Below, one piece after another: positions 27,271 through 35,799 of a DNA stretch of 64,000 nt (position 1 is its first letter; each line of letters begins with the position of its first letter). The position numbers and the translations under genes are program-made. Below the pieces are notes generated by a model. The model was not told the origin of the DNA and ran no database searches. It worked only from the letters and a program-made list of their open reading frames with translations. Source of the stretch: Sphingomonas quercus (GTDB lineage: Bacteria; Pseudomonadota; Alphaproteobacteria; Sphingomonadales; Sphingomonadaceae); contig NZ_JAHKRT010000001.1 of the NCBI RefSeq assembly GCF_018863195.1, positions 372,001 through 436,000 of the forward strand, given 5' to 3'.

Positions 27271-27720
27271 ATGGAAGCCGCCGCCGCCCCCGCCGAAAAG
27301 GAATGGCCGAAGCTCGATCCGGTGCAGACGGGGCTGCGCGGCCGCTGCCCGCGCTGCGGCGAGGGGCATTTGTTCAAGGGCTATCTGAAGCTGGCCGAGG
27401 GCTGCGAGGCCTGCGGGCTCAGCTATGGCTTTGCCGACCCGGCGGACGGCCCGGCCTTCTTCGTGATCTGTTTCGGCTGCGTGCCGGCGGTCACCTTCGC
27501 GCTGCTGCTGCAGATTTTCGTCGACCCGCCGATGTGGGTGCATCTGGTGACCAGTCTGCCCTTCCTGCTCGCCACCTGCATCCTGCCGCTGCGCCCGCTC
27601 AAGGGCTGGCTGGTGTGCAGCCAGTATTTCTACAAGGCGCGCGAAGGGCGGATATTGGGCGAGTGGAAGCCGTTCGGGCCGGATGGCCCGTCGGTGAGGT
27701 CGCCAGCGCATCCGTGGTAA
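27271..27720 (+). CDS. DUF983 family membrane protein
   Basis: 149 residues. The N-terminus has a zinc-ribbon-like region, GLRGRCPRCGEGHLFKGYL then GCEACGLSYGFADPADGPAFF, with paired cysteines. Two hydrophobic spans follow (FVICFGCVPAVTFALLLQIF and LVTSLPFLLATCILPL). This is the usual DUF983 pattern, of unknown function. ATG 27271 is chosen because GGAG lies 8 nt upstream; an in-frame upstream start exists. Divergent from the MocR regulator. Confidence 0.88.
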   Translation: MEAAAAPAEKEWPKLDPVQTGLRGRCPRCGEGHLFKGYLKLAEGCEACGLSYGFADPADGPAFFVICFGCVPAVTFALLLQIFVDPPMWVHLVTSLPFLLATCILPLRPLKGWLVCSQYFYKAREGRILGEWKPFGPDGPSVRSPAHPW

Positions 27721-27849
27721 GGATGATCGCTTTTCTGGGGTGACATCCTGCGCATCGGCATGATGCGGCGGCCAACGTGAACCGGTCAAATTCTCGAATG
27801 CCGGTCGACCATTCCCGAACGATCATATCTTCGCTTCGACGGCCCCGGC

Positions 27850-28332
27850 CTACTTCACCACTTCCCCCGCCGCGACGCCCCATAGCCTGTCCGTCGCCAC
27901 GAACCCCCGCTTCCCCTTCACGTCGAACGCGCACCAGCCGTCCGCGCAGCTCGCGATGCGGCCGACGACGCCGGGCTCGGCTTCCCACACCACGCGCGCG
28001 CCCGGTTCCGGGGAGGCGCGCAGCGGTTCGGTGCCGGCGCCGGTGATGACTCCGGTCCGTGTCTCGCTCAGCAGGTTGGCGAGCATCCAGCCGACGGCGC
28101 CGTCCTGATCCTGAACGCGGCGCCAGCCCTGCACAACCTGCAGCACCTTCACCGGCAGGCCGGCGCGGCGATACAGCCAGATCGCCGGAAATTGCCGGCC
28201 CGGGCCGGTGCGCATGCGCGCCTCGCCGGCCGAGATCGACGCCCAATAGGGGACGGCGCGCTCCGGCGGCTGGGCGTGGGCAACGGCGGGGAGCGTGGCG
28301 GCGAGGAGGGCAGCGAGGCGGGCAGTCTTCAT
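27850..28332 (-). CDS. Exported SH3-domain protein
   Basis: 160 residues. The signal peptide KTARLAALLAATLPAVAHAQ is followed by a bacterial SH3-like domain (WASISAGEARMRTGPGRQFPAIWLYRRAGLPVKV, and WRRVQDQDGAVGWMLANLLS), then a second SH3-like half (GTEPLRASPEPGARVVWEAEP). Such domains often bind peptidoglycan or proteins in the periplasm. The start follows the signal peptide; the frame is open upstream. Divergent from the glycine-zipper gene. Confidence 0.88.
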   Translation of the reverse strand: MKTARLAALLAATLPAVAHAQPPERAVPYWASISAGEARMRTGPGRQFPAIWLYRRAGLPVKVLQVVQGWRRVQDQDGAVGWMLANLLSETRTGVITGAGTEPLRASPEPGARVVWEAEPGVVGRIASCADGWCAFDVKGKRGFVATDRLWGVAAGEVVK

Positions 28333-28446
28333 GGCCGCGCCATAGCGGTTCGCGGGCGCGCGGGGAATATTCGCCGGGCCGGTGCCCTGCGGAACCTGTC
28401 GGGAGGTACCTCGTTCCACCGCGGTAACTATCGGGGAGGTCCATTG

Positions 28447-28734
28447 ATGAAGCGTAACTCTATCCTCGCCGCGGCGGCCGTCCTTTCGCTCGGGCTGGCC
28501 GGTCCTGCCTCGGCGCAGAGCGCAAAGCAGATGCTGAAAGGCACCGCTATCGGCGCCGGCGGCGGCGCGCTGGTCGGGGCGATCGTGCCGGGCATGTCGG
28601 TCGGCACCGGCGCATTGGTCGGCGGGGCCGGCGGCGCCGCCTATACGGCGCTCAAGAAGAACCACAAATATTACCGGGACAGCCGCGGGCGGCGTTACTA
28701 TCTCGATCGGCGCGGGCGGCGCGTCTATCGCTGA
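28447..28734 (+). CDS. Small exported glycine-zipper protein
   Basis: 95 residues. The signal peptide (KRNSILAAAAVLSLGLAGPASAQ) is followed by a glycine-zipper segment, GTAIGAGGGALVGAIVPGMS and VGTGALVGGAGGAAY. The tail is basic and tyrosine-rich with an RRYYLDRRGRRVY motif. Glycine zippers of this kind insert in the outer membrane. Function unknown. A ribosome-binding GGGGAGG lies upstream. Confidence 0.8.
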   Translation: MKRNSILAAAAVLSLGLAGPASAQSAKQMLKGTAIGAGGGALVGAIVPGMSVGTGALVGGAGGAAYTALKKNHKYYRDSRGRRYYLDRRGRRVYR

Positions 28735-28746
28735 GCGGCGTCTGTC

Positions 28747-28763
28747 CCCGTCAGGATGACGGG
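28747..28763. terminator. Short perfect hairpin between convergent genes
   Basis: CCCGTCA (28747-28753) pairs with TGACGGG (28757-28763) across a 3-nt loop, midway between the ends of the glycine-zipper gene and the amidotransferase gene. No T-run follows. Its CCGTCA/TGACGG arms match the outer arms of the REP-like element at 35583-35672, so it may be a remnant repeat rather than a terminator. Confidence 0.4.
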
Positions 28764-28783
28764 TGCTCCGGGACGAACGGAAA

Positions 28784-29479
28784 CTAATCCAGCTCCGCCA
28801 GCCACTCCGTGATCATCCGGCGACCGGCCGCCACTGCGTGCGCGCCGTGGCGGTCGTTGTCGGCGCGCAGCGTCGCGATGTCGGTGCCGGCCTCGGCAAT
28901 ATAGTCGACATTCTCCAGCCAGGCGTCGAAGCGCGGATCCTCGCCCATCTCCGCATGGCATTGCAGCGCCAGCAGCGCGCGTCCGCGGCGGAATACCTGG
29001 TGCGGATAGGCTTCGGTGGAAGCGAGCAGCTCGACATCGTCGGGCAGCTCGAACGTGTCGCCATGCCAGTGCAGGATCGGCACCTCGGCAAGGTGACGGA
29101 GCGGCGAGGCGAGCCCCGCCGCGGTCAGCCGCAGCGGGGCATAGCCGACCTCCTTGACCGGCCCGGCATAGACACGTTTGCCGAGGGCGGCGGCGATCAT
29201 CTGCGAGCCGAAGCACACGCCGAGCGTCGGCCGGCCGGCGTCAAGGCGGGCGGCAAGGCCATCGAGCTCGCGCGGAATCCACGGATGGTCGGCATGTTCA
29301 TAGACGCCCATCGGCCCGCCCATCACCACCAGCAGGTCCGGCGCGAGATAATCGACGGCGTGGAATTCCGGATCGGCGACGTCGATGCGATCCAGCACGA
29401 AGCCGGCCTGCTCGACAGGCGCACGGAAGCCGGCGATCCCCTCATAAGGGACGTGGCGGATGATGAGGCCCTTCTTCAT
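28784..29479 (-). CDS. Class I glutamine amidotransferase (GMP synthase-like)
   Basis: 231 residues. The nucleophile C89 lies in GVCFGSQ, and the catalytic His-x-Glu is H175/E177 in LQCHAEMGED. The rest matches stand-alone class I amidotransferase domains often labelled GMP-synthase-like. The acceptor substrate is unknown. It follows the nitronate-monooxygenase-like gene by 57 nt on the same strand and may be in one transcript with it. Confidence 0.9.
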   Translation of the reverse strand: MKKGLIIRHVPYEGIAGFRAPVEQAGFVLDRIDVADPEFHAVDYLAPDLLVVMGGPMGVYEHADHPWIPRELDGLAARLDAGRPTLGVCFGSQMIAAALGKRVYAGPVKEVGYAPLRLTAAGLASPLRHLAEVPILHWHGDTFELPDDVELLASTEAYPHQVFRRGRALLALQCHAEMGEDPRFDAWLENVDYIAEAGTDIATLRADNDRHGAHAVAAGRRMITEWLAELD

Positions 29480-29536
29480 GCCCGACCTCTGGCCCGGCGG
29501 CGGGCCGGAGGTCGAACAAGAAAGGCTTGGGCGCCC

Positions 29537-30940
29537 TCAATTGCCGGTGAGGATGCGATCCACGAGCTGGCCGACGCTGGGCACGAAGCCGTTCGAATAG
29601 AAGGGATCCTGCCGGAAACGATAAGCGGCATGGCCGGCGAACATCAGGTTCTGGTCTACATCGCCGCCATGGGCGATGTCTTGCAGGGTCTTCTGGATGC
29701 AGAAGCTGCGCGGATCGGCAAGGCGGCCGGTGGAATTGGATTCGGTATCCATCCACGAGGAGAAGCCGCAGGCCGACAGGCAGCCCATGCAATCAGCCTG
29801 ATCCTTGCGGATGACGCGCGCCTCCGCATCGGTGACGAAGACGAGGGTGTTGTCCGGCGTCTTCAGCGCCGTGGTGAAGCCGAGGCCGAACCATTCGCGG
29901 GCGCGCAGCAGGTCGTTGCGGGTGACCCAGAAGCTCTTGCCCTTGACGCCGACGTCGAGCTGATACTGGTGGTCGCCCGCCGCCTGGGTGGAGAAGGCGA
30001 TCTGCCGTTCCGAGCGCGCCTCGAGGTTGCGCAGGAAGGGATTGCGCACCGCGCTCGAATAGAAGCCGGTCGGCGAGAAGCGGTGGAGCAGGATGTCGCC
30101 CTCGTCGAGCGTCATCAGCCGCTGCTTCCATGCCTCCGGGATGGGGCTCTCCCTGGTGAGCAGCGGCCGGGTGCCGAACTGGAAGGCGATGGTGCCGAGT
30201 TCGGGATTGTCGATCCAGTCATTCCACTCGCGCAGGAACCAGACATTGCCGGCCATGACGATCGGCGTGCTGTCCGGGATGCCGCCCTCGCGCATCGTCT
30301 CGCGCAGCGCCTTGACGCGGGGATAAGGATCCTCGGGGATCAGCGGATCCTCGGCGTTGGACAGGCCGTTATGGCCGCCCGCCTTCCACGGATCCTCGTA
30401 GACCACCGCCGCCAGCCAGTCGGCTGCCTTCGAATAGGCACGCTTCCACAGCGCGCGGAAGGCGCGCGCCGAGGATACGATCGGCAGATAGCTGACATTG
30501 TAGGAGGCGGCGATCTCGGACAGCTTGTAGGGCATGCCGGCACCGCAGGTGACGCCGGAGACCAGGCCGCGGGTGCGTTCGAGCACGCCGTGCAGGACGC
30601 GCTGGGCGCCGCCCATCTCCCACAGCACGTTGATGTTGATGGCGCCGTGACCGCTGGCGATGTCATAGGCGCGGCGCACCTGCTCGACGGCGCCGTCGAT
30701 GGCGTAATTGATCAGCTCCTCGTGGCGATCACGGCGGGTGAGCGCGCGATAGACCTGGGGAATGATGCGGCCTTCCGGATCATAGCTGTCGGCGTTGACG
30801 GCGGAAACGGTACCGATGCCGCCGGCAGCCGCCCAGGCACCGGAGGAAGCGTGGTTCGTGGCCGCCACGCCCTTGCCGCCCTCGACCAGCGGCCACACCT
30901 CGCGACCCCCATAGACGATCGGCCGCAAACCCTTGAACAT
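29537..30940 (-). CDS. Nitronate monooxygenase / flavin oxidoreductase family protein
   Basis: 467 residues. The TIM-barrel FMN region shows GVTCGAGMPYKLSE, LPIVSSARAFRALWK and PIVMAGNVWF, as in the 2-nitropropane dioxygenase family. It is longer than most (about 320-380 residues), with a C-terminal extension holding a cysteine cluster DCMGCLSACGFSSW (C-x2-C-x3-C). Substrate uncertain. Placed between the GH130 gene (84 nt upstream) and the amidotransferase. Confidence 0.85.
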   Translation of the reverse strand: MFKGLRPIVYGGREVWPLVEGGKGVAATNHASSGAWAAAGGIGTVSAVNADSYDPEGRIIPQVYRALTRRDRHEELINYAIDGAVEQVRRAYDIASGHGAININVLWEMGGAQRVLHGVLERTRGLVSGVTCGAGMPYKLSEIAASYNVSYLPIVSSARAFRALWKRAYSKAADWLAAVVYEDPWKAGGHNGLSNAEDPLIPEDPYPRVKALRETMREGGIPDSTPIVMAGNVWFLREWNDWIDNPELGTIAFQFGTRPLLTRESPIPEAWKQRLMTLDEGDILLHRFSPTGFYSSAVRNPFLRNLEARSERQIAFSTQAAGDHQYQLDVGVKGKSFWVTRNDLLRAREWFGLGFTTALKTPDNTLVFVTDAEARVIRKDQADCMGCLSACGFSSWMDTESNSTGRLADPRSFCIQKTLQDIAHGGDVDQNLMFAGHAAYRFRQDPFYSNGFVPSVGQLVDRILTGN

Positions 30941-31023
30941 CTCGCCTCCGTGCTGAAAAATCCGCCGGCCTATAGCAGAAGCGAGGCATTTTGCGCGCGG
31001 AAAACTGTGTCGGAATGTAAGGC

Positions 31024-32148
31024 TCAGGCGAGTCCGAACGCGCTCTTGGGCACATGGGTGATGCGGCAGGCGAGGTCCGCCTCGCCGGATGCGACGATAA
31101 AATGGTCGCCCGCGTCGGCCAGGCCGGTGGAGAACACCACGTCACGAATATACATCCGGTGCTCCAGCGGCCGGGTCAGCTCGGGGGCGGGCTCGAGGAT
31201 GGGCTGGTGGCTGGTGCGCACCACGCGCGAGGGATCGTCGCGGTCGAGCAGCGACCAATAGGTGCGGTAGATGCCGACGATCTCCTTGGGCTCGACGCCA
31301 TGCCACAGCGACAGCCAGCCCTGGTCGGTGAGCACCGGCGGGGTGCCGCCGCCCATGCGCGCGGTATGCAAGGTGGCCGAATGGGGGCGGATGCCCGGCT
31401 TCTCATAGGGCTTCCAGTGAAGCCCGTCCGGCGAGCGGGCGAGGTTGATCGACGGGCCGGCGCGCCATTCGCTGCCCGGGGGATATGCGAAATAGAGGTC
31501 GCCGAGCGGCCGCGTCTGGGCCCAGTAGAAGCCGTCCACCAGCCCCTCGAAGATCAGCATATCCTTGTTCTGATGATCGAGGATGATGCCTTCCAGCCGC
31601 CAGTCGCGCGCGTCCTCGGAGGTGTAGAGGGTGGTGGAATGGCGCTCGGGGCTGACCGAACAGCTGGTCATCATGTAGCGGCCGTCGACGCGGCTGATCC
31701 GCGCGTCCTCGACGCCATAGCATTGCCACGACGCGGCAGGTGCGACGGCCCGCTCATAATCGACGGCGACCACCTCCCGCCCGTCCGCCGACAATTCGAC
31801 CGGCAGCAGCCATGACAGCGAGGTCAGCGCCATCACCCGCCAGCCCGGCCCATGGACCAGGAACTTGCGCGGATCGCGCGTGTCGACGAGGTCGAGCGGC
31901 CACGCATCCAGAACATAATTGCCCTCGTCCCAGCGGATGGCGCGGATATGGCCGTCGCGGATCGGATGGCTGAGCGCTTCGGCGATGCGCACCATCATCA
32001 GCAGATTGCCGTTGGGCAACCGCGTCAGCGCCGGGTTGAACGCGCCGAGCACGAACGTCTCCTCCCCGCCGAGCCGGCCGGCGAGCGGGGAGCGGGACAG
32101 ATCGACATCATCAGGGCCGAAGACCAGGCGGTCGATCGGGGCGCTCAT
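31024..32148 (-). CDS. Glycoside hydrolase family 130-like enzyme
   Basis: 374 residues. A five-bladed beta-propeller is suggested by GAFNPALTRLPNGNLLMMVR, the GVEDARI motif and repeated propeller strands (LYTSEDARDWRL, LARSPDGLHWKPYEKP). GH130 members are phosphorylases or hydrolases of beta-mannosides. No signal peptide, so it acts in the cytoplasm. Its start overlaps the SDR stop by 4 nt, so the two are coupled. Specific substrate not predictable here. Confidence 0.8.
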   Translation of the reverse strand: MSAPIDRLVFGPDDVDLSRSPLAGRLGGEETFVLGAFNPALTRLPNGNLLMMVRIAEALSHPIRDGHIRAIRWDEGNYVLDAWPLDLVDTRDPRKFLVHGPGWRVMALTSLSWLLPVELSADGREVVAVDYERAVAPAASWQCYGVEDARISRVDGRYMMTSCSVSPERHSTTLYTSEDARDWRLEGIILDHQNKDMLIFEGLVDGFYWAQTRPLGDLYFAYPPGSEWRAGPSINLARSPDGLHWKPYEKPGIRPHSATLHTARMGGGTPPVLTDQGWLSLWHGVEPKEIVGIYRTYWSLLDRDDPSRVVRTSHQPILEPAPELTRPLEHRMYIRDVVFSTGLADAGDHFIVASGEADLACRITHVPKSAFGLA

Positions 32149-32903
32149 TCCTTGTCCTCGGTGCGCGGGGTGATGACGAGCTGCTGGACGACGGCGCGCC
32201 GCGGCTGGGTGAGGAGATAATGGACGCCGACGGCGATATCTTCGGCGCGGAGCATCGTCTCCTCCCTGATCTTCTCGCGCTGCTTTTCCGGCGGGAATTC
32301 CGGATATTGGAAATCGGCCCCGGTCTTGCCCGGCTCGACCAGCGAAACCTTGATGCCCTTCGGCCCCAACTCGCGGCGCAGCGCCTCGGAAAAGCCGGCG
32401 ATGCCCGCCTTCATACCGGCATAGACGGTGGAACCCGGCTGAAGCGTGTGCGACGACATCGAGCCGATCAGCACGATGTCGCCCTCGCCGCCCAGCCGAT
32501 CCGCGGCGGCGTGCGCGCTCATCAGATAGGCGGTGAAGTCGGTAGCGATGGCGTAGCGCAATTCGGCGGCGCTCATTTCGGTGAGGCCGCTGGCCGGAAT
32601 GGCGGCGTTGATCACCGCGATGTCGAGCCCGCCAAGCGCCTGCTCCGCGGCAGCGAAGAACCGGTCGGAGGCGCCCTCCCCGGCGAGATCGATGGCGATG
32701 CCGTCGCCCTCGCCCACCTCGCGGATGCGGGCGAGCGCATCATCGAGATGCTCCGGCGTGCGACCGCATACGAACACTTTCGCCCCCTCGCTCGCCAGCA
32801 GCACGGCGATGGCGCGACCGATGCCGGTGGTGCCGCCGGTGATGGCGGCGCGGCGTCCCCTGAGATCGGGCTTGGCGGTGTGAGCGTCGGCGAGATCGGT
32901 CAT
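32145..32903 (-). CDS. Short-chain dehydrogenase/reductase
   Basis: 252 residues. Cofactor motif TGGTTGIGRA, active-site serine in LIGSMSSHT and YAGMK provide the SDR triad. N-terminal Rossmann sequence fits NADP(H) preference (CGRTPE, basic residue). Start 32903 follows GAGGAG; the frame is open upstream. It overlaps the GH130 gene by 4 nt, suggesting a joint role in a sugar-related pathway, but the substrate is unknown. Confidence 0.92.
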   Translation of the reverse strand: MTDLADAHTAKPDLRGRRAAITGGTTGIGRAIAVLLASEGAKVFVCGRTPEHLDDALARIREVGEGDGIAIDLAGEGASDRFFAAAEQALGGLDIAVINAAIPASGLTEMSAAELRYAIATDFTAYLMSAHAAADRLGGEGDIVLIGSMSSHTLQPGSTVYAGMKAGIAGFSEALRRELGPKGIKVSLVEPGKTGADFQYPEFPPEKQREKIREETMLRAEDIAVGVHYLLTQPRRAVVQQLVITPRTEDKE

Positions 32904-33026
32904 GTTGGGGGGCTCCTCTGTCCGGAGGCCAAAAGCCCCGAACGGGCGGAGCGTTCCCCGCATCATCAGCAGAGCGGACGAGCCACCCGCCTCACCCGAT
33001 CACTTTCGCCATGCTGCCGGCCCCAC

Positions 33027-33887
33027 CTAGGCCACTCGCGCCAGCAGCCGGTCGATCGCCTCCGCCACCGGCGGCTCGTCCAGCGTCGGGGCGTGGCCGG
33101 TGCGGGGCAGCGTCACCAGTTCGAGCCCGATGCGGGAGACCATCCGCTCGGCTGATTCGGCCGAGAGGATGTCGCTGAGCGCGCCGCGCACCAGCAGTCC
33201 CGGCATGTCGCGCAGCGCCTCGGCGGCCGGCCACAGGTCGATAGCATCGGCATGGAGCCGCATCGGCTCGGCGATCTTCATGTCATAGTCGTAGACGATG
33301 CGGCCCGACGCGTTCAGCCGGCAGAGCCTTTTGGCCATGGCCAGCCAATCCTGCAGCGCATAATCAGGGAAGACCGCGGCATTGCCGTCAGCCAGCGCGC
33401 GGGCGGCGTGGAGCCAGGTCGGATAGGCGGCGGGCTTGCCGACATAGCCGCGAATGCGCTCCAGCCCGCGCGGGTCCAGCTCCGGCCCGATATCGTTGAG
33501 CAGCACGCCGGCGAACCTGCTCCGCCCGGTGGCGGCGAGCAGCATGCCGAGCAGCCCGCCCAGCGACGTGCCGAAATAGACGAAGCGCGCGAGCTGCAAT
33601 TCGGTGATTAGCGCTTCCAGATCCTGCAGGTAGGTGAGCGGCACATAGGTCATGGAATCGCGCGCATAGGCGCTCTCGCCGCGGCCGCGCAGCTCGACGC
33701 AGATCAGCCGCCAGTCGCCGGCCAGCCGCGCCGCCAGCCCCTCGAAATCGCGCGCGTTGCGGGTAAGGCCGGGCACGCAGACGATCGGCGGGCGGTCCGG
33801 CCGGCCCGGATAGTCGCGATAGTGAAGGCGCAGGCCGTCGCGCGACCACCACCAGCCGTCGTGCCATTCGATCGCCCGTGCTGTCAT
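33027..33887 (-). CDS. Alpha/beta hydrolase
   Basis: 286 residues. The nucleophile motif GTSLGGLLG, an oxyanion region PGLTRNARDF, aspartate in RGALSDILSAE and the catalytic histidine in RTGHAPTLDEP form the expected triad. The N-terminus is unusually Trp-rich (WHDGWWWSRDG). Substrate unknown. ATG 33887 follows GGGAGG. Divergent from selO, 37 nt apart, so their promoters must overlap. Confidence 0.92.
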   Translation of the reverse strand: MTARAIEWHDGWWWSRDGLRLHYRDYPGRPDRPPIVCVPGLTRNARDFEGLAARLAGDWRLICVELRGRGESAYARDSMTYVPLTYLQDLEALITELQLARFVYFGTSLGGLLGMLLAATGRSRFAGVLLNDIGPELDPRGLERIRGYVGKPAAYPTWLHAARALADGNAAVFPDYALQDWLAMAKRLCRLNASGRIVYDYDMKIAEPMRLHADAIDLWPAAEALRDMPGLLVRGALSDILSAESAERMVSRIGLELVTLPRTGHAPTLDEPPVAEAIDRLLARVA

Positions 33888-33924
33888 GGTTGCGCTCCCG
33901 CCTCCCTGCCCCCCATATCGCGTC

Positions 33925-35307
33925 ATGGCCCAGACCCCGCAATATAATCCGGCAACGCCGATCCTCACGCTCGGCGACGGCTTTTACGATCCGGTGGCGG
34001 CGGCGGACTTTCCGCAGACGATGCTGCGCTTCCGCAACGATCGCGCGGCGGCGACGGTGGGGCTGGCAGGGCTCGGCGATGCGGAGTGGATCGCCCATTT
34101 CGGCCGCTTCCAGCCGCTTCCCGACAACCTGCCGCAGCCGCTGGCGCTGCGTTATCACGGCCACCAGTTCCAGGTGTACAATCCGGATATCGGCGATGGG
34201 CGGGGCTTTCTCTTCGCGCAACTTCGCGCCGGGGATGGCCGGCTGCTCGATCTCGGCACCAAAGGGTCGGGGCAGACCCCCTATAGCCGCTTCGGTGACG
34301 GTCGGCTGACGCTGAAGGGCGGCGTGCGGGAAATCCTCGCCACCGAGATGCTGGAGGCGCTCGGCGTGCGGACTTCCCGGACCTTCTCGCTGATCGAGAC
34401 GGGGGAGCGGCTGCAACGCAACGACGAGCCCTCCCCGACCCGCTCGGCCGTGCTGGTACGGCTGTCGCATGGGCATATCCGCATCGGCAGCTTCCAGCGG
34501 CTGGCCTGGTTCAAGGATGCGGAGGGCATGCGTGCGCTCACCGCCTATTGCCTTCGCACCCTCTATGACGAACATCCGGGCGACGTGCCGGAGGTGCAGC
34601 TCCTCTCCCATGTCGTGCGCGGCGCGGCGCGGCTGGCGGCGAGCTACATGGGGGCAGGCTTCGTCCATGGCGTGCTCAACAGCGACAATATCGCGATCAC
34701 CGCCGAGAGCTTCGACTATGGCCCGTGGCGCTTCGCGCCGAACTGGGAGCCCGGCTTTACCGCCGCCTATTTCGACCATCAGGGCCTCTACGCTTTCGGT
34801 CGGCAGGCGCAGGCGATCCACTGGGACGTCGTGCAGCTGGCGGTGTCGCTGCGGCTGTTGAGCGAGGCCGACCCGCTGGTCGAGGTGCTCGAGGAGTTTC
34901 CGCAATTCTACGAGGCGGAACTGGCGGCGGCGATGCTCGCCCGGCTCGGCGTGACGCTGGCGACGGAGGCGGACCGGCTCGCGCTGCTCGAGGCGATGCA
35001 GGCGGCGCTGACCGACGGCGGCGTCGGGATCGACCGCTTCTTCTTCGACTGGCGGGGCGGGCGCCTGCGCCGCGAGGCGGATGCGTACGACGCACCGGCC
35101 TTTGCCGGCTTCCGGCTGGCGGTGGCCCATGCGGCGCCGGTGGCCGGGGCGACGGATCACGATTACTGGGCGGAAGAAGCCCCGTGCTCGATGCATATCG
35201 ACGAGGTGGAGGCGATCTGGTCGGCGATCGCCGAACGTGACGACTGGGCACCGCTATACGCCAAGGTCGAGGCGATACGGCGCATGGGTGAAGCGCACCG
35301 AGTGTGA
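33925..35307 (+). CDS. selO: Protein adenylyltransferase SelO (YdiU family)
   Basis: 460 residues, near the E. coli length (478). Conserved segments: LALRYHGHQFQVYNPDIGDGR, LGTKGSGQTPYSRFGDGRLTLKGGVRE, HGVLNSDNI and ITAESFDYGPWRF. SelO is a pseudokinase-fold enzyme that AMPylates proteins and is linked to oxidative-stress responses. The C-terminus ends without a selenocysteine or terminal cysteine, as in bacterial short forms. Translation likely starts at ATG 33925 (MAQTPQYN); an in-frame earlier ATG at 33886 overlaps the neighbouring gene. Confidence 0.95.
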   Translation: MAQTPQYNPATPILTLGDGFYDPVAAADFPQTMLRFRNDRAAATVGLAGLGDAEWIAHFGRFQPLPDNLPQPLALRYHGHQFQVYNPDIGDGRGFLFAQLRAGDGRLLDLGTKGSGQTPYSRFGDGRLTLKGGVREILATEMLEALGVRTSRTFSLIETGERLQRNDEPSPTRSAVLVRLSHGHIRIGSFQRLAWFKDAEGMRALTAYCLRTLYDEHPGDVPEVQLLSHVVRGAARLAASYMGAGFVHGVLNSDNIAITAESFDYGPWRFAPNWEPGFTAAYFDHQGLYAFGRQAQAIHWDVVQLAVSLRLLSEADPLVEVLEEFPQFYEAELAAAMLARLGVTLATEADRLALLEAMQAALTDGGVGIDRFFFDWRGGRLRREADAYDAPAFAGFRLAVAHAAPVAGATDHDYWAEEAPCSMHIDEVEAIWSAIAERDDWAPLYAKVEAIRRMGEAHRV

Positions 35308-35319
35308 AGGAGTAAGACT

Positions 35320-35562
35320 ATGCGTATCCTGCTTCTCACCGCCGCCGCGCTGGCCCTTGCCGGCTGCGTGCGCACGGCGGCCAATATCGTCACCTTCCCC
35401 GTGCGCGCCGGCAGCCAGGTGGTCGACTGGTCTACCACCAGCCAGGAAGAAGCCGACCGCAATCGCGGCCGCGAAATGCGCAAGCAGGAGGAACGCGAGG
35501 CGAAGGAGCGGCGCAAGGAGGAAAAAGAAGCCCGGCGGCGAGAGCGGGACGCCGGGCGCTAG
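35320..35562 (+). CDS. Small lipoprotein with charged helix
   Basis: 80 residues. The signal has a lipobox LALAGC, so C18 or nearby should be lipidated. After a short stretch the C-terminal half is almost entirely charged (EEADRNRGREMRKQEEREAKERR), predicted helical or coiled coil. Ribosome-binding GAAGGAG precedes the ATG by 8 nt. It follows selO by 12 nt and may share its transcript. Function unknown; not recognised as a named family. Confidence 0.75.
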   Translation: MRILLLTAAALALAGCVRTAANIVTFPVRAGSQVVDWSTTSQEEADRNRGREMRKQEEREAKERRKEEKEARRRERDAGR

Positions 35563-35582
35563 AGGCGCCCTCGCCTGCCCCT

Positions 35583-35672
35583 CCGTCATGCTGAACCCGG
35601 TTCAGCAGCCATGTCGCCACAAGCTCCGGAGTTCGCGGATGGATGGACCCCGGATCAAGTCCGGGGTGACGG
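35583..35672. repeat. REP-like compound inverted-repeat element
   Basis: Outer arms CCGTCA (35583-35588) and TGACGG (35667-35672) enclose two hairpins. The first is GCTGAAC/GTTCAGC (35590-35596 and 35600-35606). The second is ACCCCGGA/TCCGGGGT (35647-35654 and 35660-35667) with loop TCAAG. This pattern resembles repetitive extragenic palindromes seen in many sphingomonad genomes. It lies in the gap before the sulfate operon. Confidence 0.7.
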
Positions 35673-35723
35673 CCAAGGGGCGGCTGTTGGCGGGCGGCTG
35701 GCTCACAATCCCCACCCCGCCAC

Positions 35724-35740
35724 CAGAGAAAGTATCTCTG
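35724..35740. promoter_or_regulatory. Short inverted repeat upstream of the cobA/cys operon
   Basis: CAGAGA (35724-35729) and TCTCTG (35735-35740) form a perfect repeat with 5-nt spacer, 59 nt before cobA. Its position fits an operator for the sulfate operon, but no cognate regulator is visible nearby. Confidence 0.3.
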
Positions 35741-35799
35741 TACCCTCTCAAAAATTCCCTCGGTTGCGCAGCGGCGCGTCTGACGCCAAATGCGCGACC

